A stretch of 64,000 nt of DNA from contig CAYJFS010000001.1 in NCBI GenBank assembly GCA_964369665.1, positions 62,001-126,000 of the forward strand, in the 5' to 3' direction. Positions 1-8,361 of this stretch are shown in pieces. How positions within the stretch are numbered: position 1 is the first letter of the stretch; each line of letters begins with the position of its first letter. The notes beneath the pieces were generated by a model. It saw only the letters and a list, made by a program, of their open reading frames with translations. It was not told the DNA's origin and did not search any database. This DNA comes from Bilophila sp964369665 (GTDB taxonomy: Bacteria > Desulfobacterota > Desulfovibrionia > Desulfovibrionales > Desulfovibrionaceae). The position numbers were made by a program, and so were the translations under genes.

Positions 1-34
1 TTAAAAAATCAAAATTGATACATTAGGATTTTAC

Positions 35-62
35 TTGACATAATGAGGATGCTCAAGATAAA
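35..62 (+). promoter_or_regulatory. Sigma70-type promoter for tRNA-Ser
   Basis: A perfect TTGACA -35 box lies at 35-40 and a GATAAA -10-like box at 57-62, with a 16-base spacer. The -10 ends 28 bases before the tRNA, leaving a leader of about 20 bases. The assignment rests on the perfect -35 and the placement. Confidence 0.55.
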
Positions 63-90
63 GCACCTAACTATCTTCATTAATTATAAA

Positions 91-184
<94 letters not shown>

Positions 185-468
185 TGATTTGAAATAAATA
201 TTCACATAGAAAATATTACTGCTAAAAAATAGCATGAATATTGATGTGTTGAAGAAAAGATATTGAACTTGATGGTCAAAAGTTTTTATGTCCAATACAG
301 CAATAAAAAAAGATCAATAAATATACATTATACAGAGCTTTTTACATGTATTATGCTGAACTTTTAAGGTTTTGAATTCTATACTTTATTTCATAAGGTA
401 TAGTGTTTTTTATGTTGCTATCATTCAATAATAATTTTTATAAATTTTGGAAAATACAAAGAAACTCA

Positions 469-1214
469 ATGAACTATGATTTATTGATTGATTTACACAA
501 GAACAATGTCCGTCAGGGCCCTGGTGGTGATGAGCAAACAAAATTGGCAATGAATCTTGCTGGTTTGCTGGATACTTTTGGCGTTTTACAGGTTGCTGAT
601 ATGGGCTGTGGTACAGGAGCCTCAACATTATTATTGGCAAGATATTTGAATGCAAAAATCACAGCTGTTGATTTATTTCCTGATTTTTTGGATATTCTGA
701 AGTGTAATGCTGAAAGACAAGGTATGGCTAACAAGATTACAACACTGGCTTGTTCCATGGATGATCTGCCATTTGAGGAAGGTAGTCTTGATGTGATTTG
801 GACGGAGGGTGCGATTTATAACATAGGCTTTGAAAAAGGTATCAAGTCTTTTAAAGATTTATTAAAGCCTGGTGGCATACTGGCAGTTTCTGAAATTACA
901 TGGCTAACAAAAGAACGGCCAGAAGAAATCACAGACTATTGGGATAGTGAATATCCTGAAATTGCTTCTGCATCAGAGAAAATCCGAATTCTTGAAGAAC
1001 ATGGTTTTTTATTGAAAGGTTATTTCCCTTTACCAGAATCTTGCTGGGTTGAAAACTATTATACCCCTCTGGAAAATAATTTGATGTCTTTGTGGCCAGA
1101 CATGGTTCTAAAGATGCTCAACCTGTTGTTGAAGCTGAGAAAACTGAGATTACTCTTTATAAAAAGTACCATAGTTATTATAGTTATGGTTTTTATATCG
1201 TACAGAAGTTCTGA
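469..1214 (+). pseudogene. Class I SAM-dependent methyltransferase, frameshifted near its 3' end
   Basis: The protein carries the SAM-binding motif I VADMGCGTGAS, an acidic residue after strand 2 (TAVDLFPD) and a later LKPGGILAVSE motif, all typical of small Rossmann methyltransferases. The substrate cannot be told. The start at 469 (MNYDLLIDLHKNN) is chosen because the preceding in-frame residues look like noise. At about 1081, in AATAATTTGATG, the family-like sequence leaves this frame and continues in the -1 frame as FVARHGSKDAQPVVEAEK, then KKYHSYYSYGFYI, ending at TGA 1212-1214. In the original frame a basic/hydrophobic nonsense tail runs to 1272. One missing T in the TTT run would restore a protein of about 248 residues. 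The coding stretch looks less AT-rich than its neighbours, so acquisition by transfer is possible. Confidence 0.75.
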
Positions 1215-1777
1215 TTGTGCAGTGTATAAATGTCTTAATCATTATATATTTTGCAATAATAGTTGTTTTTAATAAATTCCAAAGTAGAGTTCATCTAGTA
1301 ATATATAGTTTAGTTATATTACTACCAATATGTTGGAAAGGTATAAATTTAATGAGTACAGGGTGGTAATGCTTTTTTTGATGATTGGATTAGGAAAACT
1401 ATATAACATGGATTTCAAAATAGGAAAGTGAATAAACTTGGTGTTTTTTAGAAACACTTGTTGTATATTTTATGTCTATAGATAGACAGTATATTCACTG
1501 TGTATATTTACTATGCAATATTTTGAAAACAGTGAAGCTTTGGTGCAAACACATAGAGTGCACATTTCATATTAGCTATATTTAGTTTATAAATTTTATT
1601 TTAATTATTCTTTGTTTAATGTGTTAATACAAGAAATAGTTCATTGATATGTTTTTTAGTATAGAATTTTTATAGATAGAGTGACTTCTGAAGTATAGGT
1701 ATGGTAGGTAAGTATATTTACATATCAAGGGTATCTTCACACATTAAGTATAGAAAAATTAGAACAACTATGTTTAT
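1215..1777. other. Non-coding AT-rich gap
   Basis: About 560 bases (including the out-of-frame tail of the methyltransferase to 1272) hold no recognisable gene or RNA. Short open stretches exist, but none has a convincing ribosome binding site or a recognisable product. It may be decayed sequence. Confidence 0.5.
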
Positions 1778-2140
1778 TTATTCTCCCCTAAGAGATTCTC
1801 CTTCTTCTTGTCGGCTTTTACAGTTAATACAAAGTTTTGTGACAGGTCGTGCTTTAAGACGTGGAGTACCAATGTTTTCACCACATTCTTCACATGCACC
1901 ATATGTACCATCGTCAATACGTAGTAAAGCAGATTGTATTTTACGGATTAAACGTCTCTCACGATCACGGATACGAAGGGTAAAAGCTCTATCAGATTCT
2001 GCAGAAGCTCTGTCTGCTGGATCAGCAAATATTTCATTACTATCTGTAAGATCTTCAAGAGTTAAATTACCTTTTTGTTGAGCTTCTTCAAGCATGCTTG
2101 TAAGTAATTCACGAAAGTATTCGATGTCTTTTTGTTCCAA
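1778..2140 (-). CDS. dksA: DksA/TraR family zinc-finger transcription factor
   Basis: DksA binds the RNA polymerase secondary channel and works with ppGpp to adjust transcription in starvation. A coiled-coil N-terminal half is followed by the C4 zinc finger: CEECG near residue 90 and CINCKSRQE near residue 110. The acidic tip region contains DPADRASAESD. I place the start at a TTG codon (2140-2138), because an AGGAG Shine-Dalgarno lies seven bases upstream and the product MEQKDIEYFREL then has the usual length of about 120 residues. Upstream ATG codons would add about 17 residues with no good binding site. The gene stands alone between non-coding stretches. Confidence 0.9.
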   Translation of the reverse strand: MEQKDIEYFRELLTSMLEEAQQKGNLTLEDLTDSNEIFADPADRASAESDRAFTLRIRDRERRLIRKIQSALLRIDDGTYGACEECGENIGTPRLKARPVTKLCINCKSRQEEGESLRGE

Positions 2141-2277
2141 AGTATATCTCCTAATAGGAAAAATTGACATTTTTAAACTGCGGTTCCACATATAAGAAAA
2201 AAAAAGTTGAGAGTAAAGCCCTAAAGTACTAAGATTTTTTATTTATAAAATTAGTGGTGTATGTTTATACTTAAAAA

Positions 2278-2294
2278 ATTTACTACTAGTAAAT
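2278..2294. promoter_or_regulatory. Perfect inverted repeat upstream of glnN, possible operator
   Basis: ATTTACTA-C-TAGTAAAT has two perfect 8-base arms about one central base. It sits about 100 bases upstream of the glnN start, in the gap shared with the divergent dksA. The symmetry and position suggest a binding site for a dimeric regulator, but AT-rich sequence produces such palindromes by chance and I recognise no regulator consensus. Confidence 0.3.
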
Positions 2295-2396
2295 AAGAAA
2301 TATATACCTATAATAGATTGAGTGGGTTAGTAAATAGAAGAGATATTATTATATAAGCAATATTATTAATTTATGTTTTTTTATGAGAGTCATAAT

Positions 2397-4583
2397 ATGA
2401 GTGAATACAATACACGTAGAGGTGCAATACAAGCAATAAAGAGTTATTACTTAAATATAAAACCTGAAGATACAGTTAAGACAAATCCTGTTAAAATTTT
2501 TGGTTGTAATGTTTTTAACAGGAAAGTAATGAAAGAACGTTTACCAAGAGATGTTTATATTTCTATTCATAAAACAATAGAACAGGGAACAGAACTTGAC
2601 CCATCTATTGCTGATGTTGTTGCTGCAACAATGAAAACTTGGGCGCTTGAAAAGGGTGCAACACATTTTACACATGTTTTTTATCCATTAACAGGTCTTT
2701 CAGCTGAGAAACACGATAGCTTTTTATCTTTAGATGATAATGGTGGAAGCATAACAGAATTTAGTGGTAAAATGCTTATTAAAGGAGAACCAGATGCATC
2801 AAGTTTTCCTTCAGGTGGATTAAGAAGTACTTTTGAAGCACGAGGCTATACTGCTTGGGATGTAACAAGTCCAGCATATATTATGGAAGGTGTCGAAGAT
2901 ATTGTTTTATGTATACCTACAGTCTTCCTTTCTTGGACTGGTGTGGTTCTTGATAGAAAAACACCAATTTTACGTTCAAGCCAAGTTTTAAGTAAGCAGG
3001 CAAAAAGAATCTTAAAACTTTTTGGTAAAAATACAAGGTTACCAATAGTTTCTTATGCAGGTTTAGAACAAGAATTTTTTCTTATTGATCGTAATTTTGT
3101 TTTCTGTCGTCCAGACTTACTTATTGCAGAAAGGACACTTTTTGGTGCAAAGCCACCAAAAGGTCAGGAGTTTGAAGATCAATATTTTGGTGTTATGCCA
3201 AGACGTGTTTTAAAGTGTATGGCAGAAGCAGAAAGAGAGTTATATAAACTTGGTATACTTATTAAGACAAGACATAATGAGGTTGCACCTAGTCAATATG
3301 AATTTGCTTCATTTTTTGGTGTTGGTAATCTTACAATAGATCAAAATCAAATGATTATGACTATATTGAAACGTATAGCAAAAAGACATGGAATGGTTTG
3401 TTTACTTCATGAGAAACCTTTTTCTGGAATTAATGGTTCAGGTAAGCATTTAAATTATTCTCTTGGTAATGCAGAACTTGGAAGTTTATTTGATCCAGGA
3501 GAAACACCACATGAAAATGCTATGTTTTTAGTCTTTTTAGTAGCAGCTATTCGTGGAATACATAAATATTCAGGTCTTCTTCGTGCATCTGTTGCATCTG
3601 CATCTAATGATCATCGTCTTGGAGCTAATGAAGCACCACCTGCTATAATTTCTATGTTTCTTGGAGAGCAGCTTACAAATGTTCTTGAGCAATTCCGTAT
3701 AGGTAAAGAAGTTCACACATCAAAATTTGTTTGTTTTATGAATTTAGGTGTAGATACATTACCAGAGCTCCCTGTAGATCCAGGTGATCGTAATAGAACG
3801 AGTCCTTTTGCTTTTATTGGAAACAGATTTGAATTTCGTGCTCTTGGTTCAAGTATGCCAGCTTCAGCTTCACAGGTAGCATTGAACATAATCATGGCTG
3901 ATTCTCTTGAATTTTGTGCAGATCGACTAGAAAAATATACAAGAGGTTATGATACAAAGCTTAATAATGCTATTTCTTCTTTAATAAAAGAAGTTATGGA
4001 AGATCATAGTGATATAATTTTTAATGGCGATGGATATTCTGAGGCATGGCATAAGGAGGCTAAAAGACGTGGACTTCCTAACTATCACACTACACCAGAG
4101 GCATTACTTGTATATACAGATCCAGAAGTTATTCAGTTGCATGAGCGGTATCATATTCTTTCAGAGGAGGAACTTAAAGCACGTCAGGAAATTTCTTTAG
4201 AACAGTATTGCAAAACAATACAAACAGAAGCAGAACTAGTAGTACGTATGGGAAGAACAGTTATTTACCCAGCAGGTGTTCGTTATCAGCAAGAACTACT
4301 TCAAGCAAATATTAATATGAAATCAATAGGTAAACAAATAGATACGGTTCTTCTTGATGAGATTACACATCTTTTACAAGAACTACTTTTATATATTAAA
4401 AAACTTGAAGTTATTTTAGATGGTCAAACAAAACAAGGATTTTTTGCAGCCGCGCAGTTTTATTGTAATGATGTGTTGCCATTAATGGGCGTTATTCGAA
4501 CTTTTTCCGATAGACTTGAAGCGCTTGTTGCAGAAGACTTATGGACATTACCAAGTTATCAAGAAATGTTATTTATAAAATAA
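2397..4583 (+). CDS. glnN: Type III glutamine synthetase
   Basis: This enzyme makes glutamine from glutamate, ammonia and ATP. At 728 residues it matches the large GSIII class (about 700-730), not the 450-residue GSI. Recognisable GSIII blocks include the N-terminal VFNRKVMKERLPRDVY, the catalytic-core GLEQEFFLID, the glutamate/ATP region NEVAPSQYEFASFF, NGSGKHLNYSLG, and ASASNDHRLGANEAPPAI. I prefer ATG 2397 (MSEYNTRRGA) over the upstream in-frame ATG at 2373, since a GAGAG lies seven bases before it and the additional residues are not family-like. It stands alone. GSIII is not expected to follow GlnE adenylylation; how it is regulated here is not visible apart from the upstream inverted repeat. 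Confidence 0.95.
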   Translation: MSEYNTRRGAIQAIKSYYLNIKPEDTVKTNPVKIFGCNVFNRKVMKERLPRDVYISIHKTIEQGTELDPSIADVVAATMKTWALEKGATHFTHVFYPLTGLSAEKHDSFLSLDDNGGSITEFSGKMLIKGEPDASSFPSGGLRSTFEARGYTAWDVTSPAYIMEGVEDIVLCIPTVFLSWTGVVLDRKTPILRSSQVLSKQAKRILKLFGKNTRLPIVSYAGLEQEFFLIDRNFVFCRPDLLIAERTLFGAKPPKGQEFEDQYFGVMPRRVLKCMAEAERELYKLGILIKTRHNEVAPSQYEFASFFGVGNLTIDQNQMIMTILKRIAKRHGMVCLLHEKPFSGINGSGKHLNYSLGNAELGSLFDPGETPHENAMFLVFLVAAIRGIHKYSGLLRASVASASNDHRLGANEAPPAIISMFLGEQLTNVLEQFRIGKEVHTSKFVCFMNLGVDTLPELPVDPGDRNRTSPFAFIGNRFEFRALGSSMPASASQVALNIIMADSLEFCADRLEKYTRGYDTKLNNAISSLIKEVMEDHSDIIFNGDGYSEAWHKEAKRRGLPNYHTTPEALLVYTDPEVIQLHERYHILSEEELKARQEISLEQYCKTIQTEAELVVRMGRTVIYPAGVRYQQELLQANINMKSIGKQIDTVLLDEITHLLQELLLYIKKLEVILDGQTKQGFFAAAQFYCNDVLPLMGVIRTFSDRLEALVAEDLWTLPSYQEMLFIK

Positions 4584-4630
4584 ATATTTTTTAGCTTTTA
4601 TTGAGACAAGAATATATTTGGTTATTGAAA

Positions 4631-5128
4631 TTATCCATGACTAATTTTTTTTGTTGATATTGTTAAGCAAGATAGCGGAATTTTTGCCACTAATTTTTTT
4701 ATAACTACTGTATGGTCACTTATAGCAATATCTGGCAAGTGAGCATCCCAAGGAAAAACAAGAGCCCATGTATCACCTGTAAGTTTTAGTCTACTAACAC
4801 CAGTGTCATGTGGAGCTATTTTATAAAACCCAATATCTTTTTCAGAGTTAAATGTTCCTTCTATTTCAAGATAATTTATAGGCCGAGACCAGAAATACTC
4901 TTCTCCTTGAAGAACCATATGTAAATCACACATAGTTTTGTGTGATTCATATAAACATGAGCCTTCTAAACGTAATGCAGTAGAGAAGATGTCGATAGTG
5001 CAATATGGTAGACTGTATTTCCCTTCAGGTATTATGGGTGTTGCATTTTGTGTGATCCATAACATAAGATCATCCCATACAGATCCTAAACCATAGTTAT
5101 TCCAGTTTTTTGTGCAATCAGTAAGCAT
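4631..5128 (-). CDS. YhcH/YjgK/YiaL family (DUF386) protein
   Basis: The 165-residue protein has the cupin-like beta-rich pattern of the YhcH/YiaL family, with DLHMVLQGEEYF, FYKIAPHDTGVSRL and WALVFPWDAHLPDIA. The histidines and acidic residues in these segments would form the metal site. Characterised relatives include NanQ, an N-acetylneuraminate anomerase, and proteins of sugar-acid pathways; the substrate here is unknown. It begins five bases after the argD stop and probably ends a leftward dut-argD-yhcH transcript. That context gives no hint of a sugar pathway. Confidence 0.8.
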   Translation of the reverse strand: MLTDCTKNWNNYGLGSVWDDLMLWITQNATPIIPEGKYSLPYCTIDIFSTALRLEGSCLYESHKTMCDLHMVLQGEEYFWSRPINYLEIEGTFNSEKDIGFYKIAPHDTGVSRLKLTGDTWALVFPWDAHLPDIAISDHTVVIKKLVAKIPLSCLTISTKKISHG

Positions 5129-5133
5129 AAGTT

Positions 5134-6342
5134 TTATTCCAATACATACCTTTCTAGTATATGCTTAAATACTTGAATAAATGTTTCTAAATCATGCTCA
5201 TTAATTGTGAGTGCAGGTAAAAGTCTTAATATGTTATCTTGAGTAACATTAAGAACAAAACCTTGTTGTAGTAATTGTTCACAAATGCCTTTTCCAGCGA
5301 ATTTTAATACTATACCAATCATGAGGCCTTTGCCTTGGACTTCTTGTATTTTGTCTGGATGATGAACGGCAATTTGTTTTAATATTTTTATATATTTTTG
5401 TCCTAATAACTCTGCTCGTTCTGCAAGATTATCTCGTTGCATAATTTCTAAAGTTTTACAGGCTACTGCACATGTAAGAGCATTTCCACCAAAAGTTGTA
5501 CCATGACTGCCTACTATAAATGCTTGCGCTATTTCATCTGTTGTAAGCATTGCACCTATAGGAAGTCCATTAGCAAGAGCTTTAGCACACGAGATTATAT
5601 CAGGTTTAAGGTCGAAGTTTTGGAAGCTCCAGAAATTTCCAGTGCGACAAAGGCCTGTTTGAACTTCATCTATAATGAGTATAATGTTATGCTTAGAGCA
5701 GAGATTTTTTATACCTAAAGCATATTCTTTTGTTATTGGTCTTACTCCACCTTCGCCTTGGATTACCTCTAAAAGGATAGCTGCTGTTTTTTTTGTAATT
5801 GCAGATTCAAGAGCATGTAGATCACCCCATGCTACTTGTTTAAACCCTTCAGGTAAAGGTGCAAAGCCATCTTGTAATTCTTTCTTCCCTGTAGCAGCAA
5901 GTGTAGCAAGTGTACGCCCATGGAAAGCTCCTGTTAATGTAATAATCTCAGAAGCCATACAATTTTTTACACGTTGCATATAGCGTCTAGCAATTTTGAT
6001 ACTAGCTTCATTAGCTTCTGCTCCAGAATTACAAAAAAAAGCTTTAGTAAAATGTCCTGTAGAAACTAGTTGTTCTGCTAATTGTAGTTGTTCTTCTTGG
6101 TAAAAAAAATTACTTACATGGATAAGTTTGTTTGCTTGTTTTACTATAATTTCTGAAAGTTCCTTATGACAATGGCCAAGGCTTGTTACAGCAATTCCAG
6201 AAAGTAAATCAATATATTCTTTACCATGAATATCTATAAGTTTAGAACCGTAAGCTTTTATTATATATAAAGGATATCTTCTATAGGTATGACACAGTAA
6301 ATTTTCTGAACGATGGGTAATGTTTTCAAGAGTATTTTCCAT
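5134..6342 (-). CDS. argD: Acetylornithine/succinyldiaminopimelate aminotransferase
   Basis: This class III PLP aminotransferase moves an amino group between glutamate and N-acetylglutamate semialdehyde in arginine synthesis; many ArgD proteins also serve the DAP pathway. The 402 residues are full length. Visible blocks are FFCNSGAEANEASIKIARRY, TGAFHGRTL, the cofactor aspartate in IIDEVQTGLCRTG, and the PLP lysine in SCAKALANGLPIGAM. An FGGNALTCAVACKTLE segment precedes the C-terminal domain. The argC gene lies 12 kb away, so the arginine genes are scattered. It follows dut with a 35-base gap. Confidence 0.93.
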   Translation of the reverse strand: MENTLENITHRSENLLCHTYRRYPLYIIKAYGSKLIDIHGKEYIDLLSGIAVTSLGHCHKELSEIIVKQANKLIHVSNFFYQEEQLQLAEQLVSTGHFTKAFFCNSGAEANEASIKIARRYMQRVKNCMASEIITLTGAFHGRTLATLAATGKKELQDGFAPLPEGFKQVAWGDLHALESAITKKTAAILLEVIQGEGGVRPITKEYALGIKNLCSKHNIILIIDEVQTGLCRTGNFWSFQNFDLKPDIISCAKALANGLPIGAMLTTDEIAQAFIVGSHGTTFGGNALTCAVACKTLEIMQRDNLAERAELLGQKYIKILKQIAVHHPDKIQEVQGKGLMIGIVLKFAGKGICEQLLQQGFVLNVTQDNILRLLPALTINEHDLETFIQVFKHILERYVLE

Positions 6343-6377
6343 ACGTTACTAAATAACCTTTAATATATAAAAAATTT

Positions 6378-6857
6378 TTATTGTTTTCCTGTATGTCCAA
6401 AGCCAGATGATCCTCTATCTGTTGTTTCAAGAGAAGATTCCTCATGTAATTGGACTTGAAAAGCTGGTTGAAAGATAAGTTGTGCTATTCTTTCTCCACG
6501 GTCAATGTTTTTTTGTTCTTTAGATGTATTAAGAAGAACAATAACAATTTCTCCACGGTAATCAGGATCAATAACGCCTACACCTTGAGCAACTGTAAGA
6601 CCCTTCATAGCCCCAAGACCACTACGAGAATAAATAAATCCTGCAATATTTTGTGTGAGAGGTTCAATAGCAATGCCTGATGGAATAGAAATTCTTTCGC
6701 CAGGCTTTATATAAATCTGCTCTTGCTCAATACATGCACGGAGGTCAAGCCCAACTGATTTATGGGTAGCATAGGTAATACCTGTAGTGGTGTACAAAGT
6801 TTTACTGTTTCTTAAGTAAACAAAACGAATATGTATAGATGTGTTAGGTAGTAGCAT
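6378..6857 (-). CDS. dut: dUTP diphosphatase (dUTPase)
   Basis: The enzyme hydrolyses dUTP to dUMP and PPi, protecting DNA from uracil and feeding dTMP synthesis. All five trimeric dUTPase motifs are present: VGLDLRA (1), SRSGLG (2), GVGVIDPDYRGEI (3, with the catalytic Asp and Tyr), GERIAQLIF (4) and the glycine-rich C-terminal RGSSGFGHTG (5). The 159-residue length is normal. It is the first gene of the leftward dut-argD-yhcH group. Confidence 0.95.
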   Translation of the reverse strand: MLLPNTSIHIRFVYLRNSKTLYTTTGITYATHKSVGLDLRACIEQEQIYIKPGERISIPSGIAIEPLTQNIAGFIYSRSGLGAMKGLTVAQGVGVIDPDYRGEIVIVLLNTSKEQKNIDRGERIAQLIFQPAFQVQLHEESSLETTDRGSSGFGHTGKQ

Positions 6858-7151
6858 TATTAGTTCGCACCTTTTAGTTGTTTATAGAAGTTTTATTGTG
6901 AGTTGTGGATAATATATAGTTAAGAATTATCTATGAAAATACGATGAGTATTGTTTTTATATTTTATATATGTATGGTTTTTAGCATGAGTTTTTAATTG
7001 GGTTATCTTTAGAAATAAATTTTTTCTGTTTGTAGTATTTTGATACTTGAGTATCTTAAGATTCTACTATATCTTCCTTTTTTTTTGTAGACAAGATTAT
7101 AATAATTATTAATTAACACTCAAATAGTCCTATTTATAAAGGAAACCTACT

Positions 7152-7400
7152 ATGAAAATGACACATAGTGGCGGTAAAATAGATCATTTAACGATACTAA
7201 ATACAAGTAAAGTATCTCCACAAACAAGTGCTCCTGGGGTACATTTATTAGAAATTTTTCCAAACCAATATCCTCATCGTGCATATGTGATTAGTGTTAT
7301 GTTTCCAGAATATACATCACTTTGTCCTTTTACAGGACAACCTGTAAAGGCTGTAACCACAAGTTGGAAGCAAGAGCCTTCCTCACATACTTGGAAATAA
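7152..7400 (+). pseudogene. queF: Truncated QueF (7-cyano-7-deazaguanine reductase) N-terminal remnant
   Basis: QueF reduces preQ0 to preQ1 in queuosine synthesis. Residues 1-62 align by eye with the unimodular QueF N-terminus: LLEIFPNQYPHRAY, then FPEYTSLCPFTGQP, which holds the active-site cysteine. The match stops abruptly there. The DFAT, ESKSLKLYL and FRNH segments that bind substrate and NADPH are missing, and a TAA follows 20 residues later. The total of 82 residues compares with about 130-165 for the family. A good AGGAAA binding site remains upstream. The coaX start lies 12 bases beyond the stop, which suggests that a deletion joined the two genes. Confidence 0.75.
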
Positions 7401-7411
7401 GCGAGCCATAT

Positions 7412-8218
7412 GTGGTAAAAAAATATGGCTTATTTATTGATGTAGGTAATACTTCTATAAAAATAGGTTTAGGTGATAAGCAAGCTATTATTTCTTCAAT
7501 TGTCTTACCAACAAAAATATCTTGTCATGAGAATGTGTTGGGTAAACAGATTTTACAATTTGTTCAAAATACCCAAAGAACAGTTAATACAGAACTAAGT
7601 ATAGAGATATGTATTGTAAGTTCTGTAGTTCCAGACATAGATGACATATTGTTTCAGGTATGTAAATCTTCTTTTATGTTACAACCATTGTTTGTACATA
7701 AAGATATAGTTGTTCCACTTGTTAATTGTTATGAAAAACCTAAAGAAGTTGGTGCAGATCGTTTAGTTGCAGCATATGGAGCCCGGATATTATTTCCTCA
7801 ACATAGGTCAATAGTGATCGTTGATTATGGGACTGCAACAACCTTTGACTGCATAGTAGAAGATGCGTATCTTGGTGGACTTATTTGTCCAGGCATTACT
7901 ACATCTATTGAGGCATTAAGTACAAGTACAGCATTATTACCATGCATTACCTTAACAAAAGTAGAAGGTATGCCTATAATAGGTAGAAGTACAGATATTA
8001 GTTTACGGCATGGTTTTTTTTATAGTTTTATTTCAATGACAGAAGGGGTTTACACACGTTTATGTGAACTTCTTCCTGAACCAGTATTTTTTATAGCAAC
8101 AGGTGGGTTTGCATTTGATATTGCATATCACACATCTAGTATTAATAAAGTATATCCAGATCTTATTCTTGATGGCTTACGTTTTTTATGGAAGTTAAAA
8201 AGTCATTCATTAAAATAG
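7412..8218 (+). CDS. coaX: Type III pantothenate kinase
   Basis: CoaX phosphorylates pantothenate, the first step to coenzyme A. ASKHA-fold motifs are in order: FIDVGNTSIKIGLG near residue 8, GADRLVAAYGA near 112, IVDYGTATTFDCI near 135 with the catalytic Asp, GGLICPGI, and a C-terminal FIATGGFAFDI. The GTG at 7412 gives 268 residues, the usual length; the longer in-frame start at 7322 would overlap the queF remnant and add no homologous residues. The binding site is weak (GCGAG). Confidence 0.88.
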   Translation: MVKKYGLFIDVGNTSIKIGLGDKQAIISSIVLPTKISCHENVLGKQILQFVQNTQRTVNTELSIEICIVSSVVPDIDDILFQVCKSSFMLQPLFVHKDIVVPLVNCYEKPKEVGADRLVAAYGARILFPQHRSIVIVDYGTATTFDCIVEDAYLGGLICPGITTSIEALSTSTALLPCITLTKVEGMPIIGRSTDISLRHGFFYSFISMTEGVYTRLCELLPEPVFFIATGGFAFDIAYHTSSINKVYPDLILDGLRFLWKLKSHSLK

Positions 8219-8361
8219 TTATTTTGGATTGTAGTGTATGATAAAAGATTATTGTATAATTCTTAATAAAGTAAGCGTATACATATTTATTACGTGTACT
8301 TAGATTATTAACAGTTTTATTTAAAATGTATTTATATAAATTATAGAGAGGAGAGGATAGT

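Noticed and set aside
1701..2081. Plus-strand 126-codon frame across dksA
   Set aside because: Antisense shadow of a confidently identified dksA; no binding site or homology-like motif.
7042..7086. Hairpins GATACT-TG-AGTATC and AAGAT...ATCTT with T9 upstream of queF, considered as a preQ1 riboswitch
   Set aside because: No preQ1 aptamer consensus was visible; the hairpins are short and AT-rich, so at most a weak attenuator or terminator.
7322..7411. Extended coaX start inside the queF remnant
   Set aside because: The added residues do not resemble CoaX and overlap the queF frame; GTG 7412 gives normal length.
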